From contig NC_061866.1 of NCBI RefSeq assembly GCF_907164915.1, positions 24,631,905 through 24,695,904 of the forward strand: a stretch of 64,000 nucleotides of DNA, written 5' to 3'. The notes beneath the pieces were generated by a model. It ran no database searches, was not told where the DNA came from, and saw nothing but the letters and a program-made list of their open reading frames with translations. Every line of letters starts with the position of its first letter. Position 1 is the first letter of the stretch. The translations under genes and the position numbers were made by a program. This DNA is from Impatiens glandulifera (taxonomy: Eukaryota > Streptophyta > Magnoliopsida > Ericales > Balsaminaceae). Positions 33,083 to 42,058 of the stretch are shown here, in pieces.

Positions 33083-33844
33083 TTAGACTAGATCGACCCA
33101 ATCCCCTTCCACCATTCTGTCAAACCAATTGTCCACGATGTTGTCGGGTGTCCGTTCCTCAATCCTTGATATCCATCCATGTAGCATGGATAGAGTCATC
33201 GTGTTGGCCGGTCCGACAGGAACATCGGGTCCAAGGTTGCGGCGTTGAGCCTCCAGAAACCGAGAGATTTGTGGAGCGAAACTGACCCTTCCTCTTAAAG
33301 CGGTTATGAGCTGCTTCAGGTTTTTGAAGAGATAGGAGGACCAGTTGATTATCGATTTGCGGATGATGGCTATCATGATGTCGAATGCCACCCGGCTGTA
33401 GTTTTGATTTGGCATTTTGCCCATGATGGACCGCTGAACCAAATCATGAAAGACTTGGTAGTGAGGGGCGAGTTTTTCCTTCTTCCCGTGGTCTTCGACC
33501 GGTTCGATGGAAGAGGAGAAGATAAAGCCGAAGTCTTCCTTAGCCGGAAGGAATGGCGTTGGGAAGTTAGAAAACCCTTCGGTTGGAAGGTTGAAGAAAG
33601 TAGCAAAGTGCTCTTCTCTAATCCAAACGAATCTTCCGTCAACGATGGTCCTTATACTACCATCATCGAGAATGTGCCCATTGTTGAAGAACTCGCACAC
33701 TTCCTCTACGAGGCTGGTGTCTGAGCCTTCAAGAAATTTTTGGAGTCCCGATTCTATGATCGATTTGAAGGTGGTATCGTAAAACCGACTATTTTGTACT
33801 TCTTCGAATTTGACGATGAGTGTGTTTCTTAGTTCAGCAGACAT
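33083..33844 (-). CDS. Element I accessory gene b, intact
   Basis: 253 codons, ATG 33844 to stop 33083; the only fully open gene b in the window. Visible blocks: LIVKFEEVQNSRFYDTTFKS and ESGLQKFLEGS (residues 10-40), VCEFFNNG, VDGRFVWIREEHFATFFNLP then TEGFSNFP (the LPTEG site, about residues 68-96), PVEDHGKKEKLAPHYQVFHD, ILINWSSY-like IINWSSYLFKNLKQLI (NW motif, about 165-180), and LGPDVPVGP. No signal peptide or membrane segment. It has its own TATA box (33954) and no splice or LTR promoter is needed to explain it. Genes a and c share its domain plan, so the three are paralogues. The role in the element is unknown; an envelope-like role is unlikely without a signal or transmembrane helix. 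Confidence 0.72.
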   Translation of the reverse strand: MSAELRNTLIVKFEEVQNSRFYDTTFKSIIESGLQKFLEGSDTSLVEEVCEFFNNGHILDDGSIRTIVDGRFVWIREEHFATFFNLPTEGFSNFPTPFLPAKEDFGFIFSSSIEPVEDHGKKEKLAPHYQVFHDLVQRSIMGKMPNQNYSRVAFDIMIAIIRKSIINWSSYLFKNLKQLITALRGRVSFAPQISRFLEAQRRNLGPDVPVGPANTMTLSMLHGWISRIEERTPDNIVDNWFDRMVEGDWVDLV

Positions 33845-33952
33845 TTTTGAGGAAGAATGAGAATGAGAAGTCGAAAGGAGTTCTTTAGATCTTTCAAGAT
33901 TTAAAGAGAAGAGTGAAGGAGACGTGTTTTGAAGATGGAGGATTGAGTCCCT

Positions 33953-33961
33953 TTTTATAGG
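33953..33961 (-). promoter_or_regulatory. TATA box of gene b (element I)
   Basis: CCTATAAAAAGGG on the minus strand, about 110 bp upstream of the ATG of gene b, followed by a CT-rich leader. Confidence 0.55.
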
Positions 33962-34268
33962 TTGGATGCATTAAATGAGGATATTTTGAAAAATCAGACC
34001 GTTTATGTCTGGTCATAAATGTTTTTGTAGATTTTCAAGAGGATAAAGGTATGTCTAGTCAAATCGGATAAGGCATGCTTCTTGAAAATTAAGATTTTTG
34101 TTTCCAAGAGTGATTCGATTTGGTTTGATACGGCGCATTAAATGTTGATCATTTATGATTTTTGATTTTAGATTAAAATGGAAAGAAATGATCTTCATTA
34201 ATTCATGGTACCAAACCGGTAGTACAGCAAAATTACCGGTTTGGGAAAGGAAATGAAAGAGAGATTAT

Positions 34269-35007
34269 TTAAGCATTGGATGACCCAGTCGCTTGATTCC
34301 TCTTTGCCTTAGCTGCTTCCCATCGACCGATCAGCTCTTGGACTCTCTCCTTGGTGAGCACATGCTTTGGATGGAGAGTTACGAAGGGTCTAGAGTGGAT
34401 CTCAAGGCTGGCACAAAAACCGCTTAGCTGAGGAGCGTAGCCGGTTTTGTTTGAAAGAAGCATCTTCTTCAGGTTGCTGAAGATGATCTAGGACCAATTA
34501 ACCGGTGTCCCAACCGTAACGGCGACCATCATCTCAAAAAGCCTTTGGGTGTAGTAATAGCTTTTCTCTCTACCCAAGATAGACTTTCCCAGAATCTCAC
34601 AAAGAAGCTGGTACTTGTGAGAGAGTTGGCTTTTAGCACCCCATGGTCTAACTGGGATGTCAGAGTTGGAGAACCGATGACGCATTTCTTCCATGGTCAC
34701 CGGAGAGTAGGTTAAATCGGTTACCCGTTCAGTGGGAAAACCGTAGTATTCAGCGAAATCCATCTCGCTGAATAAGAATGACTGACCGTAAACTTGTGCA
34801 ACGATTATGTCTCGATGCACCTCCTTTGCGGTCTGAAAGAATTCTTCGACTACTAGGTAGTCGAGAATGAATCTGTTTTTCGAGAAATCCTCTTAGCCCG
34901 CTTCTTTCAACGGCTAAGAACATTTCTTTGACATCATGATCTTCGTATTGGTAGATTGAGTTGAAATCAGCCAATAGAATTTTCTTTGCTAGAGAGTTGG
35001 AGTTCAT
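34269..35007 (-). pseudogene. Element I accessory gene a, frameshifted
   Basis: ATG 35007 (MNSNSLAKKILLADFNSIYQ). Frames 34750-35007, 34488-34820 and 34269-34463 join by a shift near 34800-34850 and a stop at 34488. Blocks: EDHDVKEMFLAVERSGLRGF, QSFLFSEMDFAEYYGFPTER (LPTEG-like), PVRPWGAKSQLSHKYQLLCE, ILGKSILGRE, VGTPVNWS then a stop, LLSNKTGYAPQLSGF, and LTKERVQELIGRWE. It has the same plan as the nearly intact copy in element IV. Its TATA box is at 35088. Intact size would be about 245 residues. Confidence 0.7.
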
Positions 35008-35087
35008 GTTCTTGAGAGTGTTTTTAGTTCAAGACAGTTTTTGTGAATAGTTAATTTTTGTGTAGAGTTGTGAGGATTTAAGGGTGG

Positions 35088-35096
35088 TTTATATAG
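35088..35096 (-). promoter_or_regulatory. TATA box of gene a (element I)
   Basis: GGCTATATAAACC on the minus strand, about 85 bp upstream of ATG 35007. Gene a of element II has CTATATAAT at 46221-46230, about 65 bp upstream of its ATG. Confidence 0.55.
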
Positions 35097-35724
35097 CCAG
35101 GGGTTCGGCTAGATCAGTAGGTTAAGCATGCTTAGTGATGTCATCAATTAGTTAATAGGCTTTAACTTGTTGAAGTGTATAATGTTTATTTCCAATGCAA
35201 AGCTAATTATTACCAAGATATTCATGATGACAAAAATCTATTGACAAGATGTGAGTCTCCCTCTCTTGATGATGGACACATGTCGTCATCTCGATTGTGG
35301 TAGACTATTTTTATTTATTACAGGCTTCATTTCTCAAGGTATGCATGAAAACACGGTTAGTTATCTTAGATTAACCGGAAAAATTCATTCCATCAAAACT
35401 AGAGTGCATTTGTACTGAACGGTTTTCCATGACCGGTTTTAGTTGGATATTTTGTTCCGATTGTGAAGAAACGTTGGGTCACATCAACATTTGTTCAACT
35501 TTGGATTAAGTATATCCAATTTAACCAGGTTATTTCAACCGTATAGTAAGTATACACGTGTTTTGACATTATGAAGTGATCAGGCATAACCGGAGACTTC
35601 TTCCCGGTTAGCGTTCTTGAATTTTCAATGGCTTATTTAAATATGGTTTGGGAAGCGATAGCTTCTCCCTAAACACATATCCCGGTTTTTCAGTGTTACG
35701 TATGTAAGCATTATGCATGCGAGA
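35097..35724 (-). other. Pol-to-gene-a spacer of element I with a hairpin
   Basis: No gene. The hairpin is at 35650-35669: GGGAAGC-gata-GCTTCTCCC (plus strand), followed by ACACATATCCCGG. It corresponds to hairpins at 46824 and 45249 in element II. Immediately below it is the RNase H stop. Confidence 0.6.
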
Positions 35725-37404
35725 TCATGATATAAGTTGCTTAACATTAGTAATTCCTAGAATATTTCTGAAGTGAGAAAACTTAGCTTCCTGTAGCGGT
35801 TTTGTGAAGATTTCAGCTACTTGTTGCTCGGTCGAGACGTATTCCAACCGGATGTGTTTCTCCTGAACGTGCTCCCGTATGAAATGGTGTCTTATATCAA
35901 TGTGCTTTGTTATTGAGTGCAACACCGGATTGTATGTAATCGCTATCGCGCTGGTGTTGTCACAGAATATTGGAGATTCCTTTGCTTCTACACCAAAGTC
36001 CCTTAGTTGTTGTTGGATCCAAAGGAGTTGTGCACAGCAGCTTCCAGCTGCTATGTATTTTGCCTCTGCGGTTGATGTTGCAACTAAGGTCTGTTTCTTG
36101 CTGCTCCAGGTGACTAACCGGTCACCTAGGAACTGGCAGGTTCCACTTGTACTCTTTTTATCGATTTTGCATCCTGCGTAATCAGCGTCTGAGTAGCTTA
36201 TGAGATTAAAACTTGATTCTTTTGGATACCAAAGTCCCACTTCTTGAGTTCCCTTTAGATATTTTAATATTCTTTTGGCCGCAGTATAATGTGATTGCTT
36301 TGGATTAGCTTGGAATCTTCCGCATACCCCAACCGCAAACAAAATGTCAGGTCGGTTGGCTGTTAGATAAAGCAATGATCCAATCATTCCATGATATGCT
36401 GTGATGTCAACGGCTTGACCATCCTCATGTTTGTCTAACTTTACGGAAGGACTCATTGGTGTAGCCGCTTCAACGCATGTATCCATTCCAAACTTCTTCA
36501 ATAATTCGGTTGTATACTTCGGTTGGCTTATGAATGTTCCAGCTTCAATCTGCTTAACCTGAAGTCCTAGGAAGAAACTTAATTCTCCCATCATGCTCAT
36601 TTGAAATCTGTCAGTCATCATCTTTGAAAACTTATCACATAATTTTGGATCGGTTGATCCGAAAATAATATCATCGACATAAATTTGAACGAGTAATATC
36701 TGTTCCTTTCTCTCAAATTTAAAGAGTGTTTTGTCGACTGAACCTATTGTAAACTTGTGATCAAATAAGAATTGTGTTAATGTATCGTACCAAGCTCTTG
36801 GAGATTGTTTTAATCCGTAAAGGGCTTTGTTCAGCCGGTAAACATGGTTTTCGTGTTCTGGATTTTTGAAACCTGGAGGTTGATTAACATATACCTCTTC
36901 ATTTACTTTGCCGTTTAGAAAAACACTTTTAACATCCATTTGAAAAACTTTGAAATTTTTGAAAGCTGCATATGCTAAAAATATACAAATGGCCTCAAGT
37001 CTGGCTACAGGGGCAAATGATTCTTCAAAATCAACGCCTTCTTCCTGTTTATAGCCTTGAGCCACTAACCGGGCTTTGTTCTTCGTAACTAAACCGTCTT
37101 CATTGAGTTTATTTCTGAATACCCATCGTGTTCCTATAACCGGTTTATTTTTCGGTCTAGGGACTAGGTACCAAACTTTATTTCTCTCAAAATCGTTTAA
37201 TTCCTCTTGCATTGCTAGGATCCAATCGGGATCTGACAATGCTTCATCCACCTTTTTCGGCTCAATTTGTGATATGAAAGTTGAGTTTTCATAGTGTTCC
37301 AAATTTTGTTGCCTAGTTCGGACGGGTGATGATATTTTACCTATTACTAGTTCAAGATGATGATTTTTGTTCCTTCTGAGGTTTATCCGAGACGTGTCTA
37401 TCAA
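35725..37404 (-). CDS. Element I reverse transcriptase and RNase H (pol C-terminal part)
   Basis: 559 open codons with no internal stop. It begins in the linker ([20 protein letters not shown]), then copia reverse transcriptase: [91 protein letters not shown] (catalytic YVDD), FFLGLQVKQ, and [20 protein letters not shown]. RNase H follows with [42 protein letters not shown] and a [14 protein letters not shown] end. It makes cDNA from element RNA. It is normally part of one Gag-Pol or Pol polyprotein; here a TAG at 37498 separates it from integrase. ATG 37404 is only the first Met of the open stretch. Confidence 0.93.
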   Translation of the reverse strand: MIDTSRINLRRNKNHHLELVIGKISSPVRTRQQNLEHYENSTFISQIEPKKVDEALSDPDWILAMQEELNDFERNKVWYLVPRPKNKPVIGTRWVFRNKLNEDGLVTKNKARLVAQGYKQEEGVDFEESFAPVARLEAICIFLAYAAFKNFKVFQMDVKSVFLNGKVNEEVYVNQPPGFKNPEHENHVYRLNKALYGLKQSPRAWYDTLTQFLFDHKFTIGSVDKTLFKFERKEQILLVQIYVDDIIFGSTDPKLCDKFSKMMTDRFQMSMMGELSFFLGLQVKQIEAGTFISQPKYTTELLKKFGMDTCVEAATPMSPSVKLDKHEDGQAVDITAYHGMIGSLLYLTANRPDILFAVGVCGRFQANPKQSHYTAAKRILKYLKGTQEVGLWYPKESSFNLISYSDADYAGCKIDKKSTSGTCQFLGDRLVTWSSKKQTLVATSTAEAKYIAAGSCCAQLLWIQQQLRDFGVEAKESPIFCDNTSAIAITYNPVLHSITKHIDIRHHFIREHVQEKHIRLEYVSTEQQVAEIFTKPLQEAKFSHFRNILGITNVKQLIS

Positions 37405-37500
37405 GATTTCGGTTGGCTGATCAAGGTTAGACTGATCGGTAGGTTGAACAGAGTCAGACCGACCGATTTCTTCAGTAGAAACTGAAGAGTCAACTTTCTA

Positions 37501-38930
37501 CGGTAAGGCAGCTTGAACAGGCTGAGGTTCAGCATCAACTGCTTGGTCATTGACAAATCGTCTAAAAACCGGAACCTCGTCTTCATCATCAGAATAGATA
37601 TTGAAATTTTCCATTCTGTTGTGAAGGTCGAAGGGTAATGCAGTGTTTCGTTCAACCGATTCATCGAAAACAACGTGGGCTGTTTCTTCAACTGAATATC
37701 CCAACATTATTCCCTCATCGGATTTAGCATCAAAAGCGGTCAAGTAATTCTTGCCGTTGTTGTGAACAAAACATTTGCTCCCAAAAATTCGAAAATACCG
37801 TATGCTTGGAATTTGATCATAGTATATTTCAAAAGGGTTTTGGAAAAACGTTTAGTTACTAAAGATCGGTTTTGTGTGTAGCATGCGGTATTGATAGCTT
37901 CAGCCCAAAACTTTTGAGCGATACCCGAATCGGCTATCATTGACCTTGCGGCTTCCTTGAGAGTTCAGTTTCTTCTCTCAGCCAGGCCGTTTTGTTGAGG
38001 AGTTCTGGCACTAGACAACTCGTGTCTAATACCGGAATCATCAAGAAAAGTGGTTAAATTGTTATTTATAAACTCAGTTCCTCTATCACTTCTGATTTTG
38101 TTTACTCGAATGGATTTTTCATTTTGTATTCTCAAAATCAATTTGATCAGGTTTGGAGTTGCTTGGTTTTTAGAGGCTAGAAATGTTACCCAAGTAAACT
38201 TAGAATAGTCATCAATGACTACCATAGTATAATGCATGCCTCCTAAACTGGTTACTTTAATCGGGCCAAATAAATCCATATGCAAAAGTTCTAAACACCG
38301 TTTAGATTGATAATTTCTTTTACTTTTGAAAGATGACTTTATTTGCTTACCCATTTGACATGCAGCACATACTTTGTCTTTTGAAAACTTAACATTTGGA
38401 AAACCGTGAACTTGTTCTTTGGAATATATGAAATTAATTGTTTTGAAGTTCAAGTGGTTTAGCCGTTTATGCCAAAGCCAGTTTGGATCATTTCCGGCTA
38501 TCATGCACACAGGTTTTTCAAAATCAGTTTTCCAATTAACTTTGTAAATATTTCCCATTCGGTTTCGGGTTAAAAGGATATCATTTTGCTGATTCTTAAC
38601 TAAACATGCGTTTTTATGAAATTCAACTTTATAACCCACATCATACATTTGACTTATACTCAGCAGATTAAAACGCAGTTCTTCTACCAGCAATACATTA
38701 TTTATGGATAGGCTACCATGGACAATTTTACCCTTGCCCACGGTTTTACCTTTCGAGTTGTCGCCGAAGGTTATAACTGCTCCGGTTTCATACTTGATGT
38801 CGGTTAGTAGCTCTTCGTTACCGGTCATGTGTCTTGAACATCCGCTGTCCAGATACCATTCTGAGTTCTTAACCGGTTGCTTCTCCTAACCTGCAAAAGA
38901 GAATTATTTACACCTTTTTGATACTCACAT
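37501..38930 (-). pseudogene. Element I protease and integrase, broken
   Basis: The protease remnant near 38830-38870 contains SEWYLDSGCSRHMTGN, with the DSG active-site triad. A pre-integrase region follows (LWHKRLNHLN, zinc-type H..H and CAACQMGKQ), then the integrase core: LELLHMDLFGPIKVTSLGG and on to YTMVVIDDYSKF, IRSDRGTEFIN, and TPQQNGLAERRN. A CGA-to-TGA stop lies at 37962-37964 after ERRN, a one-base loss follows in the KRFSKT region, and TAG 37498 ends the frame. Between gag and protease there is also a one-base difference from elements II and IV. Integrase would insert the cDNA; this copy is inactive. Confidence 0.9.
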
Positions 38931-40778
38931 TCATTTGGGTCCATGGTTGATTAGTCCCTTTGGGATCCAGACTTGAATAAGTCGGATCACTTTCCCGGTA
39001 TCTGTTCTTATAATGTTTGACTTAACTTCTTGACTGTTTCTCAAGAATGCCTTATGTTGTGGTGAGTTTGTTTGAGACCGAGATCTGTTTGTTTTGTTTT
39101 GTTTCCGGTTGTCTTTCCTTCTCTCAGGATGAAGCCAGTTTTCTGATTCAGTAGGACTTACATACTTAAGTTTTTCTTCCGGTTTTAAATCATTCTCAGT
39201 TGTTGAACTCTTGACGAATCTTATAAATGGAAGATTGTCTTTTGTGAGTTTCATCCCGTTAGGTTGTTTTGATTCATTTTGTTTGTTTGGTTCGTAGCCG
39301 ATACCAAATCTACATTTAGGATGTCTTTTATAGTTATACATCTGTTTTACGGCTTGACGAGATCTCTCCCACGCAGCCGTAACATACAGTACTCGTTCAT
39401 CGGTTTCAGTTACCGGTTGAACTGTCTCCTCATTGTCTAAGGATAGTTCATCCGGTTCATACATTGCGGTTTCACATGACTTAACCGCGACACTACTTGA
39501 CTCTATGGTTTTAGGTTCTACCGGAGTCGGTATGTATGCAGATATGTTTTTGAACTCAACAACCATTTCGTTGAGTGCAGAAATCAAATCTTCTTTAGTA
39601 ACCTCGTCAGAAGAGAAATCAAATACATATTCGTCATTTGCCATGAAACAGGTTACCCTTTCCTCATTGTCTTCGTTGTCGGAGAACGCCCACTCGCTTC
39701 CACCGTCGGATGCGATGAGTGCTTTCTGAATCTCCTTCCCTTCGTCAGCATGCTGATCATCGTTTCTCCGGTAGTGGTTCCGTTGGTTATCATTTCTCTG
39801 GTAGTTGTTCCCTTGGTAGTTGTTACCCTGGTACCGGTTGCCTTGATAGTTGTTGCCTTGATAGTTTCCTTCCGGTTTTCTGTCGTCTCTCCTCGGTTTT
39901 CTGCATTCTGACCTGAAATGTCCAAAACCGTCACAGTTATAGCATCTTTTATTTGATTTATCTACATAATTATAATTAAAATCGTTGTTAGATGGTGGCT
40001 GGCTCTTCTTCATGAATCTCCCAAATTTCTGAGCTAGCATCGCCATCACATCTTCACTAATCTGATCAGCGTTTTTGACTGGAGTCGGAACGGTTGATAC
40101 TTGGACCGCCGGTTCCACCGATGTAACCAAAGCTCTGGTTGTTGTTGATGTGGATGCTTCATCTTCGATCCGAGACTTGATCTCGAACTCGTAGGCTTTT
40201 AGATCCTCAAACACATCATGCAACTTCATCTGCCCGAGGGTGCTTGATTCCCTCATCACCATGGTCTTGATATCCCATGTGCTCGTCAGTGATCTTAAGG
40301 CTTTGATGATTACATCTCGGTTGTCGTACTTCTTTCCGAGTGTTTGAAGCTCGTTGACCACATTGGTGAACCGGTTACTGAATTCTTTCATGTTTTCCCC
40401 CGGTTTCATCCTGATGTTTTCATATTTCTGTGTAGCCACCAAGATTTTGTTCTCCTTTGTTCTTTCGTTTCTGTCATGGATCTGAATGATCGTTTCCCAG
40501 GCTTCCTTTGCATTATCGCAGTCTGAGATCTTGTTCAATGTGTTATCATCTATAGCCTTATAGATGTGCCTCATGCAATGGTTGTCCAGGTTACTCTGTC
40601 TTTGATCTTCATTTGTCTATTGGTCTAACTCCTTGTTTATCTTGATCGGTCCCTCATTCAGGACTCGACTCATCTCATCATCTAATGTGATCAGATGTAA
40701 ATACATCTGTTTCTTCCAACTGCTAAACACTTCACTGTTTAGCATTGGCGGCTTGTCGCTGTGGGTCATGCTTCCCAT
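38931..40778 (-). pseudogene. Element I gag, one nonsense codon
   Basis: Likely start ATG 40778 (MGSMTHSDKPPMLNSEVF), about 30 bp below the primer site. A TAG at 40617-40619 stands where other copies encode W (EWTNDD); below it 547 codons are open. Copia gag (UBN2/DUF4219-type): NLDNHCMRHIYKAID, KEAWETIIQIHDRNERTKEN, MKEFSNRFTNVVNELQTLGK, TWDIKTMVMRESS, LHDVFEDLKAYEFEI. Then comes the zinc knuckle CYNCDGFGHFRSEC (C-x2-C-x4-H-x4-C) followed by a tandem (Y)QGNN repeat region, an acidic section and RFGIGY. It forms the particle and binds element RNA. It ends WIPKGLINHGPK then TGA (38931-38933). Confidence 0.9.
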
Positions 40779-40809
40779 CTTCTTCGGTTGCTTGAGTGCT
40801 AAGAATCTC

Positions 40810-40821
40810 GCTCTGATACCA
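40810..40821 (-). other. Primer-binding site of element I
   Basis: TGGTATCAGAGC on the minus strand, two bases inside the 5' LTR end. It is complementary to the 3' end of plant initiator tRNA-Met. Confidence 0.93.
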
Positions 40822-40823
40822 CT

Positions 40824-42053
40824 TGTTAGGATCGGGGACGCCCTTGGAAGACCGGGGTGTTTCCGGTTTTAGGAAGGGTGGCCGCTTACAACAACACCCA
40901 ACACTTTGGTGATAGTCCGGTTAGAGACTAAAACCGTTCTCAGCACTACACAAACTGTCACAGACTCTTGAACCGGGTTCAAGGGCGGAAATGTCTGTTT
41001 CAGTCTGAAGCAACGTATGCGACTTAGATGATGTTTAGAAGGAGTCGGTTTTAAGGATATGAGTGGACCAGTTTTTGATATACGGAGTAAGATTGTTTTG
41101 GTTAAGTTTAGTGAGTAAGCAGTAAAATGAAGGAAATAACACGAGACAAGATTTTTTATGGATGTTCGGAGCAAACTCTCCTACGTCACCCCTTCTTCTC
41201 AGGTTATAAGAAGGATCTCCACTAACTTTCAAAGTTACAATACTTACAATGCCGGTCGAGCCCAACTCGCTACTCTCCGGTTACACCAACTCACTCTTGA
41301 TGTAATACAATAACACAACACAAATACACACAGAAAGCTTCCGATTTATGACACACCGGTTTTGGATCATTCGTAAGATTTCTTTATCTCTCTAAGATTT
41401 TCGTAAATTGTTTCGCTTGATTGTTCGTTGTGTTCTGTGTCATTAATGAGATCGCCTCGTCTTCCTTTTATAGGAAGGACGATCCCAACGGTCACATTCT
41501 TCTCTCACCGTGGGATTGGTTGATCCAGCATTACGCCGGTGCAGGGAAGTTGCTTGCACGCTTCACCTTCCTCAACACTTGGCATACATGTAGGGACTCC
41601 TCAGGAAAAGATGACGTTGTCGGTTTGCAGATTCGGACACGTGTCAGACATGCACCTTCCGGTTGTCAACATTGGATCAGTAAATCATCATTGTTTTCCT
41701 CGCATGCTTCCGATCGGATCTTATCTTCTTTTATCCTTTCGAGACACGTTTATTTCATCATATTACGTCACTTCTGCAGATTGTAGATTCCGGTTTGTTT
41801 CTTACATAATATAGTCCGGCTGGAATGTAAACTTTTGTCTTTGCTAGCCGGTCTCTTGATTGAGAGTTAAAACCGGTTCCTCTGATCTTGACTTGATCAC
41901 ATGGAACTGATTTTCTTTGAAGTGTTTCAACATCCGGTTCATGAGGCTCCAGCCGGTTTATACTATTTGATCTGCTCCTGTACATAGAAGTTAACAGTTG
42001 TTTAGTTTTTCTAGCCGGTTCCAAAAATTAACTTTACTTAATTTTTCTTATCA
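40824..42053 (-). mobile_element. 5' LTR of element I
   Basis: 1,230 bp, TGTTAGGATCGG ... TTCTTATCA. LTR TATA box CTATAAAAGGAAG (minus strand) lies at about 41461-41473. It has the intact TTA site (40921-40923) that the CACTA element hit in the other LTR. Confidence 0.94.
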
Positions 42054-42058
42054 GTAAG
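42054..42058. repeat. Right target-site duplication of element I (gtaag)
   Basis: GTAAG immediately after the LTR end TTATCA, identical to 22283-22287. Confidence 0.9.

Larger units (their letters stand above)
22288..42053 (-). mobile_element. Element I: copia retrotransposon with accessory genes a, b, c, nested in element II
   Basis: Minus-strand order: 5' LTR 40824-42053, primer site 40810-40821, gag 38931-40778, PR-INT 37501-38930, RT-RNase H 35725-37404, gene a 34269-35007, gene b 33083-33844, gene c about 29530-32556, three polypurine-tract repeats, 3' LTR 22288-29329. The 3' LTR is split by a CACTA element (22388-28198). Without that insert the element is about 13.95 kb. Its LTRs differ by a few percent by eye (on the order of 45 sites in 1,230). 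It is one of the two best preserved elements here but has stops or shifts in gag, PR, INT and genes a and c. Confidence 0.93.

Noticed and set aside
33404..33782. Overlapping plus-strand frames (106 and 91 codons)
   Set aside because: Antisense to the intact gene b of element I; no homology.
33083..33844. Envelope-like gene for the downstream frames of the copia elements
   Set aside because: No signal peptide, transmembrane helix or fusion-type hydrophobic stretch in a, b or c; a soluble, domain-repeated family fits better.
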